A DNA stretch of 64,000 nt from assembly GCF_036192275.1 (NCBI RefSeq), contig NZ_CP108088.1, positions 8,108,001-8,172,000 of the forward strand. Direction: 5' to 3'. Below the pieces are notes generated by a model. That model did not search any database. It was not told the origin of the DNA and worked only from the letters and a program-made list of their open reading frames with translations. Position 1 is the stretch's first letter. Each line of letters starts with the position of its first letter. A program made the translations under genes and the position numbers. The DNA comes from Streptomyces sp. NBC_00250 (lineage in GTDB: Bacteria; Actinomycetota; Actinomycetes; Streptomycetales; Streptomycetaceae). Positions 41,954 to 51,150 of this stretch are shown one piece after another.

Positions 41954-42732
41954 CCCCGGCAGCCGTCATGGCGCCCCCGCCCCCGGTCCCCGTCGTGGAG
42001 CTGCGGGACGCCACCAAGTCGTACCCCGGTGGAGTCCACGCCCTGCGCGGAGTGAACCTGACCGTCGGCGCGGGCGAACTCCTCGCCGTCGTCGGACCCT
42101 CGGGCTCCGGCAAGTCCACGATGCTCCACGTCATGGGCACCCTCGACAAGCCCACCAGCGGCACCGTCCGGATCGCCGGGTACGACGTGTCCGCCCTCTC
42201 CGACAACCGCCTCTCCGCACTGCGCGCCCGCCACATCGGCTTCGTCTTCCAGCACTTCCACCTGGCGGCGGGGCGCGACGCCGTCGACAACGTCGCCGAC
42301 GGGCTGCTGTACGCGGGCGTGCCGCTGCGGGAACGCCGGGCGCGGGCGCGGGACGCGCTCGACCGGGTCCGCCTCGACCACCGCCACGCCCACACGCCGA
42401 ACGAGCTGTCCGGCGGCGAGAAGCAGCGCGTGGCCATCGCCCGCGCGCTGGTGGGCGAGCCCCGGCTGCTGCTCGCCGACGAGCCGACCGGCGCCCTCGA
42501 CACCGCCTCGGGGGAGATCGTCATGGAGCTGCTGCACGAGCTGCACGCCTCCGGCACCACCATCTGTGTGATCACCCACGACAACGAGATCGCGGACTCG
42601 TTGCCGCGCCGGATCCGCTTCAAGGACGGCGAGATCGTCTCGGACGAACGCGCCGCCCGGCCGGGGGACGCGCGCGGCGCCCTTCCCGGACACGCCCGCG
42701 GCCCCCTTCCCGGGGAAGGAGCCTCGCCTTGA
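41950..42732 (+). CDS. MacB/LolD-type ABC ATPase
   Basis: A 260-residue ATPase. Walker A GPSGSGKST (about 50-58), Q-loop FVFQHFHLA, signature LSGGEKQR, Walker B LLADEPTGALD and H-loop VITHDNE: the LolD/MacB/FtsE subfamily that powers mechanotransmission-type transporters. The C-terminal tail carries a short repeat (GALPGHARGPLPGEG). ATG 41950 overlaps the adaptor stop, and TTG of the permease overlaps its own stop. Confidence 0.92.
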   Translation: MTPAAVMAPPPPVPVVELRDATKSYPGGVHALRGVNLTVGAGELLAVVGPSGSGKSTMLHVMGTLDKPTSGTVRIAGYDVSALSDNRLSALRARHIGFVFQHFHLAAGRDAVDNVADGLLYAGVPLRERRARARDALDRVRLDHRHAHTPNELSGGEKQRVAIARALVGEPRLLLADEPTGALDTASGEIVMELLHELHASGTTICVITHDNEIADSLPRRIRFKDGEIVSDERAARPGDARGALPGHARGPLPGEGASP

Positions 42733-43958
42733 ACGGCACCCTCACACGGAACGGCACCGTCACATCGAGCGGCACCCTCAAACCCTCCCGTCTCTCCGCC
42801 CGAGACATCCTCCGGGTCGGCGCGGTCGGTCTTCGCGCGCGTCGCGCGCGCGTGGTGCTGTCCGCGCTCGGCATCGCCATCGGCATCGCGACCATGGTCG
42901 CGGTCGTCGGCCTGTCCGAGTCGAGCCGCGCGGACCTGATGGCCCAGCTCGACCGGCTCGGCACCAATCTCCTCACCGCCGAGGCGGGCGAGGACGCCCT
43001 GGGCAGAAAGGTCGAACTCCCCAAGAACGCGGTCGCGATGGTCGAGCGCATCGGCCCGGTCCAGCACGCCACCGGCACCGGTGACGTCGACGCCCGGATC
43101 CGCCGCAGCGACCTCGTCCCCGAGGAGCGCACGGCGGGCGTCACCACCCAGGCGGTCCGCATCGACCTCCTTGCCGCGCTCGGCGGCGAGGTCGACAAGG
43201 GCGCCTGGCTGGACCCGGCCGGCGAACGGCTGCCGGTCACGGTCCTCGGAGCCGTGGCCGCCGACCGCCTCGGCATCACCGGCACCGGCGAGACGATCAT
43301 GATGAACGACACCCGCGTGGTCGTCGTCGGCATCCTGAAACCCATCGAACTCGTCCCGAACCTCGACCGGGTCGCGATGGTCGGGTTCCCCGCCGCCGAG
43401 CGTCACTTCGGCTTCGACGGTCACCCGACGACCGTCTTCGAGCGCTCCACGGACGCCTCGGTGGAGGACGTACGGGCGATCCTGGCCCGCACGATCAGCC
43501 CCGGCGGTGAGGCGGGCGTCAAGGTCTCCCGACCGTCGGACGCGCTGGCCGCCAAGGCCGCCACCGACAAGGGCCTGACGACCCTGATGCTGGGCCTGGG
43601 CGCCGTGGCCCTCCTGGTCGGCGGAGTCGGGGTCGCCAACACCATGGTCATCTCCGTACTGGAGCGACGTCAGGAGATCGGCCTGCGCCGCTCCCTCGGT
43701 GCGACCCGCAACGCGATCCGGCTCCAGTTCATCACCGAGTCACTGCTGTTGTCGGCGCTCGGCGGGGTGACGGGCGCGCTCCTCGGCGCGGCGGCGACGT
43801 ACGGGTTCGCGCGGTTCCAGGGCTGGACGGCGGTCGTCCCGCCCTGGTCCCTCGCCGGCGGCCTGGCGGCCACGCTCCTCATCGGAGTGATCGCCGGTCT
43901 CTACCCGGCGATCCGGGCCTCCCGCCTCCACCCGACGGTGGCGCTCAACGCGACCTGA
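42729..43958 (+). CDS. MacB-like FtsX-domain permease
   Basis: A 409-residue permease. N-terminal helix (about 40-62, VVLSALGIAIGIATMVAVVG), large extracellular domain (about 65-285), and three C-terminal helices (LMLGLGAVALLVGGVGVANT, LLSALGGVTGALLGAAATYG, LAATLLIGVIAGLYP). The signature RRQEIGLRRSLGATRNAI is that of FtsX/MacB permeases. TTG 42729 is required by the overlap with the ATPase stop (TTGA); an in-frame ATG appears only much later. A short NGT/SGT repeat opens the protein. It probably exports or extracts an envelope-active compound, controlled by the divergent two-component system. Confidence 0.9.
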   Translation: MNGTLTRNGTVTSSGTLKPSRLSARDILRVGAVGLRARRARVVLSALGIAIGIATMVAVVGLSESSRADLMAQLDRLGTNLLTAEAGEDALGRKVELPKNAVAMVERIGPVQHATGTGDVDARIRRSDLVPEERTAGVTTQAVRIDLLAALGGEVDKGAWLDPAGERLPVTVLGAVAADRLGITGTGETIMMNDTRVVVVGILKPIELVPNLDRVAMVGFPAAERHFGFDGHPTTVFERSTDASVEDVRAILARTISPGGEAGVKVSRPSDALAAKAATDKGLTTLMLGLGAVALLVGGVGVANTMVISVLERRQEIGLRRSLGATRNAIRLQFITESLLLSALGGVTGALLGAAATYGFARFQGWTAVVPPWSLAGGLAATLLIGVIAGLYPAIRASRLHPTVALNAT

Positions 43959-44304
43959 CCACCGGGTCGCCGTCGTGCGGGAGGAACTTCGCCGACTTCC
44001 GGGCGAGTACGGAGGCGAAGAACTCGGGTGCGTCGTCGGGGCGCATCCGGGCCAGGGAGACCATGCCGGTGATCACCGTGTCCACCACCTCCTCCTGCAC
44101 GTGCTCCCAGTCGTGGCTGCGGCCCTTGCGCGGATTGGACGCCCGGGCCCCGATGACGGCCTGAGCGGCCTCACCCACCTCCTCGGTGAGCTTGAGCACC
44201 TGCAGCGTCCACTGCTCCTCCGGCGCGAGGCCCCGCTCGGCGTCGAACTCCGCGAAGCGCGTGGCGAGCGAACGGATCGTGTTCCACGGGTCGTCGTCCC
44301 TCAC
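43945..44304 (-). CDS. MazG-like nucleotide pyrophosphohydrolase
   Basis: A 119-residue all-alpha NTP-PPase. Metal-binding motif LTEEVGEAAQAV (ExxE, about 40-51) and EEVVDTVI (ExxD, about 71-78) with the intervening helix HDWEHVQ. These enzymes hydrolyse nucleoside triphosphates, often house-cleaning non-canonical ones, to monophosphate and PPi. GTG 44304 overlaps the stop of the ABC exporter gene by four bases, so the two are translationally coupled. Its 3' end overlaps the convergent permease gene by 14 bases. Confidence 0.85.
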   Translation of the reverse strand: MRDDDPWNTIRSLATRFAEFDAERGLAPEEQWTLQVLKLTEEVGEAAQAVIGARASNPRKGRSHDWEHVQEEVVDTVITGMVSLARMRPDDAPEFFASVLARKSAKFLPHDGDPVVRSR

Positions 44305-46349
44305 GAGGTCTCCTCTGGTGTGCCACCGGTGCCGTGGTGGGCCGCGGCCGCGGCGGTCGTGTCGCGCGGGCGGTAGCCGCCCGCCTGGAGGGTGAACATC
44401 GAAGCGTAGGTGCCGCCGAGGGCCATCAGGGTGTCGTGCGAGCCCGATTCGGTGATGCGGCCGGCGTCGAAGACGAAGATCCTGTCGCAGTCGACGACGC
44501 TGGCCAGCCGGTGGGAGATGAGCACGGTGATCTGGTCCTCACGCAGCCGACCCCGCAACACGGCCTCGTAGACGGCGTGTTCGGACGGCGGATCCATGCT
44601 CGCGGTCGGCTCGTCGAGCAGCAGCAGCGGCGCCTTCTTGTACAGGCCGCGGGCCACGGCGATCTTTGCCCACTGCCCGCCGGACAGCTCCTGCCCGCCC
44701 CGGAACCGCTTGGACAGCAGCGCCCCCCACTGGCCGGGCAGTCCGGCGACGACCTCGTCGGCCCCGGCGGCGCGGGCCGCGTCCAGGACGCGCTGCGGCT
44801 CGGCCTCGGTGAGCGTCCCGGTGGAGACGGTCAGGTTGGACAGGGCGCTGAACGGCAGCCGGAGCGGGTCCTGGAGCACACAGGCGACCTGCGCGTGCAC
44901 CGACTGGGCGTCCATCCCGGACACATCGGTCCCGTCCCAGCGGACGGTGCCCCGCTGGGGCTCGTACAGCCCCGCGAGGACCTTGGCGCAGGTGCTCTTG
45001 CCCGAACCGTTGAGGCCGACGAAGGCGACCGTCTCCCCGGCGTGCAGCCGCAGGGTGATCCCGTCGAGGGCCGGCGTGTCCTTGCCCGGGTAGGTGAACC
45101 CCACGTCGTCCAGGGCGATCGTCCTCACCCGGTCCGGTGCCCGGAGGGCGGACCGGCGCGGCAGGAGCCGACGGCACCGCTCCTGTACGGCGAGGAGGTC
45201 GTCGACCCACAGCGCGTGCTCGTACACGAGGTGGGCGACGTCGACGAGCCGGGTCAGGGACGACTGCCCGGCCTGGATGGCGAGGACCGCCCCGGCCCCG
45301 GCCGCCAGCGGCAGCCAGCCGGCGATCAGCATGGCCCCGAGGGCGAGGTAGGTGATGCCGGTACCGAGCCCGCCGACCGTCCGGCCCGCCAGGTTCAGCG
45401 CCGCCGAGCGGGTGCCGAGACGGGTGTCCTCCTCGGCGATCCTGGTGGTCAGCCTGCGGTGCTCGTCGAGAAGCGCGCCCTGCGCGGTGTCCGAGCGGAG
45501 TTCGGCCGCCGCGTCCACGTCGATGAGCAGCCAGGAGAAGACCCGGACACGGCGCTGCAGGGCGTTCCAGCGCATGAAGGAGCGGAACCGGTTCCGTGCG
45601 CCGCGCACGGCGGCCGCGCCCACGGGCAGGACGGACAGCAGCAGAAGGGGGAGGAGGGCCGGGTGCAGGATCCCGAGGACGCCGGCCGTGCCGAGGAGCC
45701 CGAGGGCCGCGGAGGCGAGGGAGACGACCTGGCCGACGATCTGCCGGGCGAAGTACAGGCCCCGGTCACTGGCCCGGTGGACGTCGTCGTGCCACGACGC
45801 GTCCTCGACGGCCTCCAGACGGACGTGCGCCGTGAGCCGGAGGAACTCGCATTCGAGCGCGGTACGGATCTTGGGCGTGACGCGCGCCTGGGCGACGGCG
45901 ACCGCCGCTTCGAGCAGCGCGCGGGCGGCGAGGAAACCGACCACGGTGAGGAGCTGCGGGACGGCCGCGCGGACGCGGTCGGGGGTCGGGCCCTCGGCGA
46001 ACAGCTCCCGGAGGACGGCCACCGAGGCCATCAGACCGAAGGCGCTCATGGCGGCCGAGGCGAGTTGGCAGCCGACGACCGCGAGGGTGGCGGGGCGGTC
46101 GGCCTGCCAGGCGAGCCGTCCGATACGGGCGGTGATCCTCGGCAGCCGTCCCAGAACCTCGCGGACGGTGGCCTGCGCGGCGGCACCGTCGTGGACGGCC
46201 CAGTAGGCGTCCTCCAGCTCCGCCGTCATGTCCCCGTCCTGAGGACCGGCGGGCATGCTCGCGGGGGGAGCGGCCAGCGGGGCGGGCCGAGGCGCCGGGA
46301 CACCGCCGCCGCCTCCCGTCCCGGTGGTGGTGTCGGTGGCATCGCTCAA
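44301..46349 (-). CDS. ABC exporter, fused membrane and ATPase domains
   Basis: A 682-residue type I exporter half-transporter. Pro/Gly/Ala-rich N-terminus, TM domain with about six helices (about 90-390), and nucleotide-binding domain (about 415-660): Walker A FVGLNGSGKSTCAKVLAGLY, signature QELSGGQWAKIAVARGLYKK, Walker B LLLLDEPTASMD, H-loop VLISHRLASV. It probably homodimerises to export peptides or lipids. TTG 46349 was chosen for GGAGG six bases upstream; the next in-frame ATG (about codon 32) lacks one. It overlaps a downstream MazG-like gene, an unusual partner. Confidence 0.88.
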   Translation of the reverse strand: MSDATDTTTGTGGGGGVPAPRPAPLAAPPASMPAGPQDGDMTAELEDAYWAVHDGAAAQATVREVLGRLPRITARIGRLAWQADRPATLAVVGCQLASAAMSAFGLMASVAVLRELFAEGPTPDRVRAAVPQLLTVVGFLAARALLEAAVAVAQARVTPKIRTALECEFLRLTAHVRLEAVEDASWHDDVHRASDRGLYFARQIVGQVVSLASAALGLLGTAGVLGILHPALLPLLLLSVLPVGAAAVRGARNRFRSFMRWNALQRRVRVFSWLLIDVDAAAELRSDTAQGALLDEHRRLTTRIAEEDTRLGTRSAALNLAGRTVGGLGTGITYLALGAMLIAGWLPLAAGAGAVLAIQAGQSSLTRLVDVAHLVYEHALWVDDLLAVQERCRRLLPRRSALRAPDRVRTIALDDVGFTYPGKDTPALDGITLRLHAGETVAFVGLNGSGKSTCAKVLAGLYEPQRGTVRWDGTDVSGMDAQSVHAQVACVLQDPLRLPFSALSNLTVSTGTLTEAEPQRVLDAARAAGADEVVAGLPGQWGALLSKRFRGGQELSGGQWAKIAVARGLYKKAPLLLLDEPTASMDPPSEHAVYEAVLRGRLREDQITVLISHRLASVVDCDRIFVFDAGRITESGSHDTLMALGGTYASMFTLQAGGYRPRDTTAAAAAHHGTGGTPEETS

Positions 46350-46563
46350 GAGGACCTCCGGGGTGCGTCGGTGAGCACGTTGCCGAGCTCAACGACACCG
46401 CGTCGACTTCGAACACACGTGTTTCAGACGCTCCCCGAACCGCACGGCGGCGCGACAAGCCGCGCGTGCGGGATACACCGACCCTTGGCTGCGACGGCCC
46501 GCCGTCGGCGCCCCGCTGGCCGAAACGCCGACACTCGCCGTCAGCCGTGGGCCCCCACCGGCC

Positions 46564-48009
46564 TCACTTGCCGCGGCGGATGCGCGCGGCCTGCCTGGCC
46601 TCGGCCGTCTTGCGGGCCTCGGCGGCCTTGCGGGACTCGTTCTTGGCGCGGCCGGGGCGGCCGGGGACCGTGCCCATGCCGCGGAAGGCCGCGCCGCCGC
46701 GCTTCGTGCCCTCCTGGCTGGGCGCGGCGCCGTCGACGGGTACGCCCGAGGGGGTACGGGCTCCGGTGAGGCGGCTCAGCTCGGCCTCGCCCGAGCGGAC
46801 CTGGGTGACCTGGGCGCGGATGCCCGCGTCCGCCATCAGCCGGGCCACGTCACGCCGTTCGTCGGAGGTGACCAGGGTGACGACGACTCCGGACTCGCCG
46901 GCGCGGGCGGTGCGCCCGCCGCGGTGCAGATAGTCCTTGTGGTCGGCCGGCGGGTCGACGTTGACGACGAGGTCGAGCTCGTCGACGTGGATGCCGCGCG
47001 CCGCCACGTTGGTGGCGACGAGGACCGGGACCTCGCCGGACCTGAAGCGGTCCAGGGTGCGGGTCCGCAGCGGCTGGGACTTGCCGCCGTGCAGCGCGGC
47101 GGCGCGGACACCGCTGCCGAGGAGGTGCTTGGTGAAGCGGTCGACGGCCGCCTTCGTCGCCAGGAACATGATGACCCGCCCGTCGCGGGCCGCGATCTCG
47201 GTGGCGGTGGCGAACTTGTCGGCGCCGTGCACCTGCAGCACGTGGTGGTCCATCGTGGAAACCGTGGCGGACGAGGGGTCGACGGAGTGGACGACCGGGT
47301 CGTCGAGGTACCGCTCGACCAGCAGGTCGACGTTGCGGTCGAGCGTGGCGGAGAACAGCATGCGCTGGCCCACGCCGCCCACCCGGTCGAGCACCTCGGT
47401 GACCTGCGGCATGAAGCCCATGTCGGCCATCTGGTCGGCCTCGTCGAGGACGGTGACGCCCACGCGCTCCAGGCGGCAGTCCTTGCGCTCCACGAGGTCC
47501 ATGAGGCGGCCCGGAGTGGCGATCACGACCTCGGCCCCGTCGCGCAGCGCCGTGGCCTGCCGGCCGATCGACATGCCGCCGACCACCGTGGCCAGGCGCA
47601 GCTTGAGGGCCTGGGCGAAGGGGGCGAGCGCGTCCGTGACCTGCTGGGCCAGCTCGCGGGTGGGGACGAGGACCAGCGCGAGCGGCTTACGGGCCTCGGC
47701 GCGGCGTCCCGCGACGCGGACGAGCAGGGGCAGGCCGAAGGCGAGGGTCTTCCCGGATCCGGTGCGTCCGCGTCCCAGGACGTCCCGGCCCGCGAGGGCG
47801 TCGGGGAGGGTGGCGGACTGGATCGGGAACGGCTCGTCGACGCCGAGCCGCGTGAGGACGTCGAGGACCTCGGCCGGCAGGTCGAGCTCGGCGAAGGTGG
47901 CGGCGGGGGGCAGTGCCGGGGTGCCGGAGGCCGGCGCGGCGAATTCTTCCTTCGCCTGCGTGGCGCGTCGCGCCCTGTCCGTACGGTCTGCGCGGTGCGT
48001 GCTGTTCAT
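46564..48009 (-). CDS. DEAD-box RNA helicase
   Basis: A 481-residue helicase. Q motif (PFPIQSATLPDAL), motif I GRGRTGSGKT, Ia PTRELAQQ, II VLDEADQM, III FSATL, and VI HRGGRTARAGE. A Lys/Arg/Ala-rich C-terminal tail (ESRKAAEARKTAEARQAARI) probably binds RNA. ATG 48009 has AGGAAGG five bases upstream. It lies downstream of a cold-shock protein gene on the same strand (234 bp apart, with a hairpin between), in keeping with the cold-inducible RNA-remodelling role of such helicases. Confidence 0.92.
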   Translation of the reverse strand: MNSTHRADRTDRARRATQAKEEFAAPASGTPALPPAATFAELDLPAEVLDVLTRLGVDEPFPIQSATLPDALAGRDVLGRGRTGSGKTLAFGLPLLVRVAGRRAEARKPLALVLVPTRELAQQVTDALAPFAQALKLRLATVVGGMSIGRQATALRDGAEVVIATPGRLMDLVERKDCRLERVGVTVLDEADQMADMGFMPQVTEVLDRVGGVGQRMLFSATLDRNVDLLVERYLDDPVVHSVDPSSATVSTMDHHVLQVHGADKFATATEIAARDGRVIMFLATKAAVDRFTKHLLGSGVRAAALHGGKSQPLRTRTLDRFRSGEVPVLVATNVAARGIHVDELDLVVNVDPPADHKDYLHRGGRTARAGESGVVVTLVTSDERRDVARLMADAGIRAQVTQVRSGEAELSRLTGARTPSGVPVDGAAPSQEGTKRGGAAFRGMGTVPGRPGRAKNESRKAAEARKTAEARQAARIRRGK

Positions 48010-48197
48010 GGGGACCTTCCTCGAAACGGTGCGCTTCGAGGAATTCGCGAGGGGCCGCGTGGCCCGATGAATTACAGGAACGTACCGAACGCCACAAGCG
48101 TGCGGATCCGGCCAGCCGAGGAGATGAAATCCGGCGTCCGGTCCGTGAAAAAGCCTGGGAATGCTTGAAGTATCTGGAAAATGCAACGAGCCGGGGC

Positions 48198-48216
48198 CCT
48201 CACCACACGGGTGAGG
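48198..48216 (-). terminator. Hairpin after the cold-shock gene
   Basis: CCTCACC, loop ACACG, GGTGAGG, with a further CCGG/CCGG pairing outside. It begins 27 bases past the csp stop on the minus strand and may limit readthrough into the helicase gene. Confidence 0.55.
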
Positions 48217-48243
48217 ACACCGGCTGCGTCGGACGCGTCAACG

Positions 48244-48447
48244 TCAGGCGGGGAGGATGTTCTCCGCCTGGGGGCCCTTCTGGCCCTGCGTGACGTCGAA
48301 GGTCACCTTCTGGCCTTCCTGGAGCTCACGGAAGCCAGAGGTGGCGATGTTGGAGTAGTGGGCGAAGACGTCCGGGCCGCCACCCTCCTGCTCGATGAAG
48401 CCGAAGCCCTTTTCAGCGTTGAACCACTTCACGGTGCCGTTAGCCAT
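48244..48447 (-). CDS. Cold-shock protein (CspA family)
   Basis: A 67-residue single cold-shock domain. RNP1 KGFGFIEQ and RNP2 VFAHYSNI are intact, with the family ends [14 protein letters not shown] and [10 protein letters not shown]. It binds single-stranded RNA and DNA and melts secondary structure. The Shine-Dalgarno AAGGAG is seven bases before ATG 48447. The 5' region contains a stable hairpin with a U-rich tail at 48549-48583, which could make expression conditional. A DEAD-box helicase gene follows. Confidence 0.96.
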   Translation of the reverse strand: MANGTVKWFNAEKGFGFIEQEGGGPDVFAHYSNIATSGFRELQEGQKVTFDVTQGQKGPQAENILPA

Positions 48448-48548
48448 GTCAAATCTCCTTCGGGGCGTAGCCCAGGGGTCCGCACTGTGCGGAACCCGGA
48501 GTCGCCGTGATGATTGCCCCGTCCGGAAAACTGCACCGAAAACACAGA

Positions 48549-48583
48549 AAGTGCCTGACGATGTCGAATCGTCAAAGGCACTT
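48549..48583 (-). terminator. Terminator-like hairpin in the cold-shock leader
   Basis: An 8-bp stem (AAGTGCCT/AGGCACTT) stacked on a 6-bp stem (GACGAT/ATCGTC) with an AA bulge and 5-nt loop. On the minus strand it is followed by TCTGTGTTTTC, a U-rich tract that is rare in this genome. It lies 76 bases past the DUF817 stop and about 100 bases before the csp start, so it could be an ordinary terminator or an attenuator for csp. Confidence 0.7.
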
Positions 48584-48659
48584 GTAAGTTTCTTTGGGAA
48601 CCACGACTGCAACTGCTGTCGACTGTACCACGTCCCCTGCACCCGTGCACGGAATTGCC

Positions 48660-49430
48660 TCAATTCTCGTGTCTCGCCGGGTGGGAAGACATTGCCAGGA
48701 CGAACGTGACCGTCATCAGCAGGGCCCAGGCGCCGAACTTGGCGAGGGACACCGGCTGCCAGCCGTCCAGCTGGTCCGGATAGCTCCAGGCGCCGACGTA
48801 GGTGGCCGCGTTCTCCGCGACCCAGAGGAAGAAGCCGATCAGGACGAACGACAGGGCCAGCGGCATCCGGTGGTCCCGGTCGCCCACCCGGAACCGCACC
48901 CAGGTCCCCGCCGTCGCCACGAGGAGAAGCGCCGCCAGGGCCCAGCGGGCGTCGGGCAGCCAGTGGTGGCTGAAGAAGTTCACGTACACGGCGGCGGCGA
49001 GCGCGGCCGTCGCGCGCGGTCGGTAGCCCGTCAGCCGCAGGTCGAACAGGCGCCGGGCCCGGCAGGCGTAACTGCCGAGCGCCGCGTACAGGAACCCGCC
49101 GTACAGGGGCACCCCGCCGACCTTCGTCAGCGCCTCCTCCGGATAACTCCACGAGCCCATCCGTACCTTGACCAACTCGAAGAGCAGGCCCGTGGCATGG
49201 CAGGCGGCGATCACCGCGATGTCCCGCCCGGTGTCCCACCCGACCTTCCAGGCCACGACGGTGAGACCGATCCCGTACAGCAGCAGCAGGTCGTAGCGGG
49301 CGATCGGCAGCTCGGGCAGCAGGGACGAGACGGCGATCCCCCCGACGAGCGCGACGGCGAAGGCGCAGCACCGCGCCTCCAGTACCGCGAACCGCAGGAG
49401 CTGGCGTATCCCGTGCGTGAACGTGTCCAT
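48660..49430 (-). CDS. DUF817 membrane protein
   Basis: A 256-residue integral membrane protein with about seven hydrophobic helices and the DUF817-type blocks [49 protein letters not shown] and [19 protein letters not shown]. Two similar WSYP segments suggest an internal duplication. The function of the family is unknown; conserved His, Glu and Asn within membranes hint at an enzyme or carotenoid-cyclase-like fold, which is speculation. ATG 49430 starts [14 protein letters not shown]. It is preceded by a strong terminator of the gap gene, so it has its own promoter. Confidence 0.85.
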   Translation of the reverse strand: MDTFTHGIRQLLRFAVLEARCCAFAVALVGGIAVSSLLPELPIARYDLLLLYGIGLTVVAWKVGWDTGRDIAVIAACHATGLLFELVKVRMGSWSYPEEALTKVGGVPLYGGFLYAALGSYACRARRLFDLRLTGYRPRATAALAAAVYVNFFSHHWLPDARWALAALLLVATAGTWVRFRVGDRDHRMPLALSFVLIGFFLWVAENAATYVGAWSYPDQLDGWQPVSLAKFGAWALLMTVTFVLAMSSHPARHEN

Positions 49431-49493
49431 GCCGGGAGGGACGCCGGGCGGCCGCGGTCGGTTCGCGCGGCGGGGCCGCGGGGGGACGGCGAA

Positions 49494-49537
49494 CGGCGGC
49501 GCGCCGCACCTCCCGGAGGAAGTGCGGCGCGCCGCCG
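49494..49537 (-). terminator. Very strong hairpin after gap
   Basis: A 16-bp perfect GC stem (49494-49509 with 49522-49537, containing GGCGCGCC) and a 12-nt loop, 21 bases past the gap stop on the minus strand. Symmetric, so it may also stop opposing transcription. Confidence 0.85.
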
Positions 49538-49558
49538 TGCTGTCGGGCCGGGCGGGGA

Positions 49559-51013
49559 TCAGACCGCCGGAGCCGGGAAGGTCGGGTACTCCACGCCGGA
49601 GACGTGCTGGACGACCCGGATGACCTGGCACGAGTAGCCGAACTCGTTGTCGTACCACAGGTAGAGGATCGCGTTGTCGCCGTCGACCTTGGTCGCGCCG
49701 GCGTCGACGATCGACGCGTGGCGCGAGCCCACGAAGTCCATCGAGACGGCGTCGGGGGCCGTGGTGAAGTCGATCTGACGCTTCAGCGGCGAGTGCAGCG
49801 AGACGTCGCGGAGGTACTCCAGGACCTCGTCGCGGGTGGTCTCGCGGCCCAGGCGCAGGCTCAGGATCGCGATCGAGACGTCCGGGACGGGGACGCGGAT
49901 CGAGCTGCCCGTGATCGGGGCCTTGAGCTCCGGCAGCGCCTTGGCGACGGCCGAGGCGGCACCGGTCTCGGTGATGACCATGTTGAGCGGCGCGGAACGG
50001 CCGCGGCGGTCGGCCTTGTGGTAGTTGTCCAGGAGGTTCTGGTCGTTCGTGAAGGAGTGGACCGTCTCCACGTGACCGCGCAGCACGCCGTACTCGTCGT
50101 CCATCGCCTTCAGCGGCGGGACGATCGCGTTGGTGGTGCAGGAGGCGCAGGACAGGATCTGCTCGTCCGGCTTGATCGTGTCGTGGTTGACGCCGTGCAC
50201 GATGTTCGGCACGTCACCCTTGCCGGGCGCGGTCAGGACGACCTTGTCGATGCCGGGGCGCAGGTGCTTCGACAGGCCCTCGCGGTCGCGCCACTTGCCG
50301 GTGTTGTCGATCAGGATGGCGTTCTCGATGCCGTACGCCGTGTAGTCGACCTCGGAGGGGTCGTTGGCGTAGATCACCTTGATCGTGTTGCCGTTGGCGA
50401 CGATCGTGCTGTTCGCCTCGTCGACCGTGATCGTGCCCTGGAACTGGCCGTGGATCGAGTCACGGCGCAGCAGCGAGGCGCGCTTCACCATGTCTTCGGC
50501 GGCCCGCTCACCGCCGCCGCGGACGACGATCGCGCGCAGGCGCAGACCGTTGCCCGAACCGGCCTTCTCGATGAGGAGGCGGGCGACGAGGCGGCCGATG
50601 CGGCCGAAGCCGTAGAGGACGACGTCACGGCCGTCACGGCGCTCGATCTTGTTCTCGCCCGTGGCCCCGGCGACGGCCTCGGCGGTGAACTCCTCCACCG
50701 TGAGACCGCGGCTGTCGGTCTTGTACTCGGCGGCCAGCATGCCGATGTCGATCTGGGACGGCCCGAGATCGAGGGTGGTGAGCGTCTGGAGGAACGGAAG
50801 CGTCTCGGTGACCGACAGCTCCTCGCCGGCGATCTGGCGGGCGAACCGGTGGGTCTTGAGGATGCTGACCACCGACTTGTTCACCAGGGAGCGGCTGTGG
50901 ACCAGGACGGTGATGTCCTGCTCCCGGTGCAGCTTCCCGATGATCGGGATCATCGACTCCGCGATCTCCTCGCGGTTCTTCCAGCTGGTGAACGAGTCGT
51001 CATTGACAGTCAC
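49559..51013 (-). CDS. gap: Glyceraldehyde-3-phosphate dehydrogenase, long form
   Basis: A 484-residue GAPDH with a roughly 125-residue N-terminal extension of the kind in the long actinobacterial isoform (GapB type). The catalytic half starts [19 protein letters not shown] (NAD(P) fold, about 129-147); the nucleophile is Cys292 in [13 protein letters not shown], and a typical [20 protein letters not shown] block follows. It converts glyceraldehyde-3-phosphate and 1,3-bisphosphoglycerate reversibly; long forms are often gluconeogenic. GTG 51013 gives [16 protein letters not shown]. The upstream DNA is AT-richer, with GATAAACTT just before the start and no Shine-Dalgarno. Confidence 0.95.
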   Translation of the reverse strand: MTVNDDSFTSWKNREEIAESMIPIIGKLHREQDITVLVHSRSLVNKSVVSILKTHRFARQIAGEELSVTETLPFLQTLTTLDLGPSQIDIGMLAAEYKTDSRGLTVEEFTAEAVAGATGENKIERRDGRDVVLYGFGRIGRLVARLLIEKAGSGNGLRLRAIVVRGGGERAAEDMVKRASLLRRDSIHGQFQGTITVDEANSTIVANGNTIKVIYANDPSEVDYTAYGIENAILIDNTGKWRDREGLSKHLRPGIDKVVLTAPGKGDVPNIVHGVNHDTIKPDEQILSCASCTTNAIVPPLKAMDDEYGVLRGHVETVHSFTNDQNLLDNYHKADRRGRSAPLNMVITETGAASAVAKALPELKAPITGSSIRVPVPDVSIAILSLRLGRETTRDEVLEYLRDVSLHSPLKRQIDFTTAPDAVSMDFVGSRHASIVDAGATKVDGDNAILYLWYDNEFGYSCQVIRVVQHVSGVEYPTFPAPAV

Positions 51014-51150
51014 AAGTTTATCTTTCGAGCTAGGCGGCGCTCATATGGTAACCCCCGGCCGGTTTGATCAATCAAGGGGTGCCGAACCGTACGATGGGAC
51101 AGTCGGGATCCGCCTCCGGTCGGGCGGCCCGCCTACCTTGATGCGGGGGC

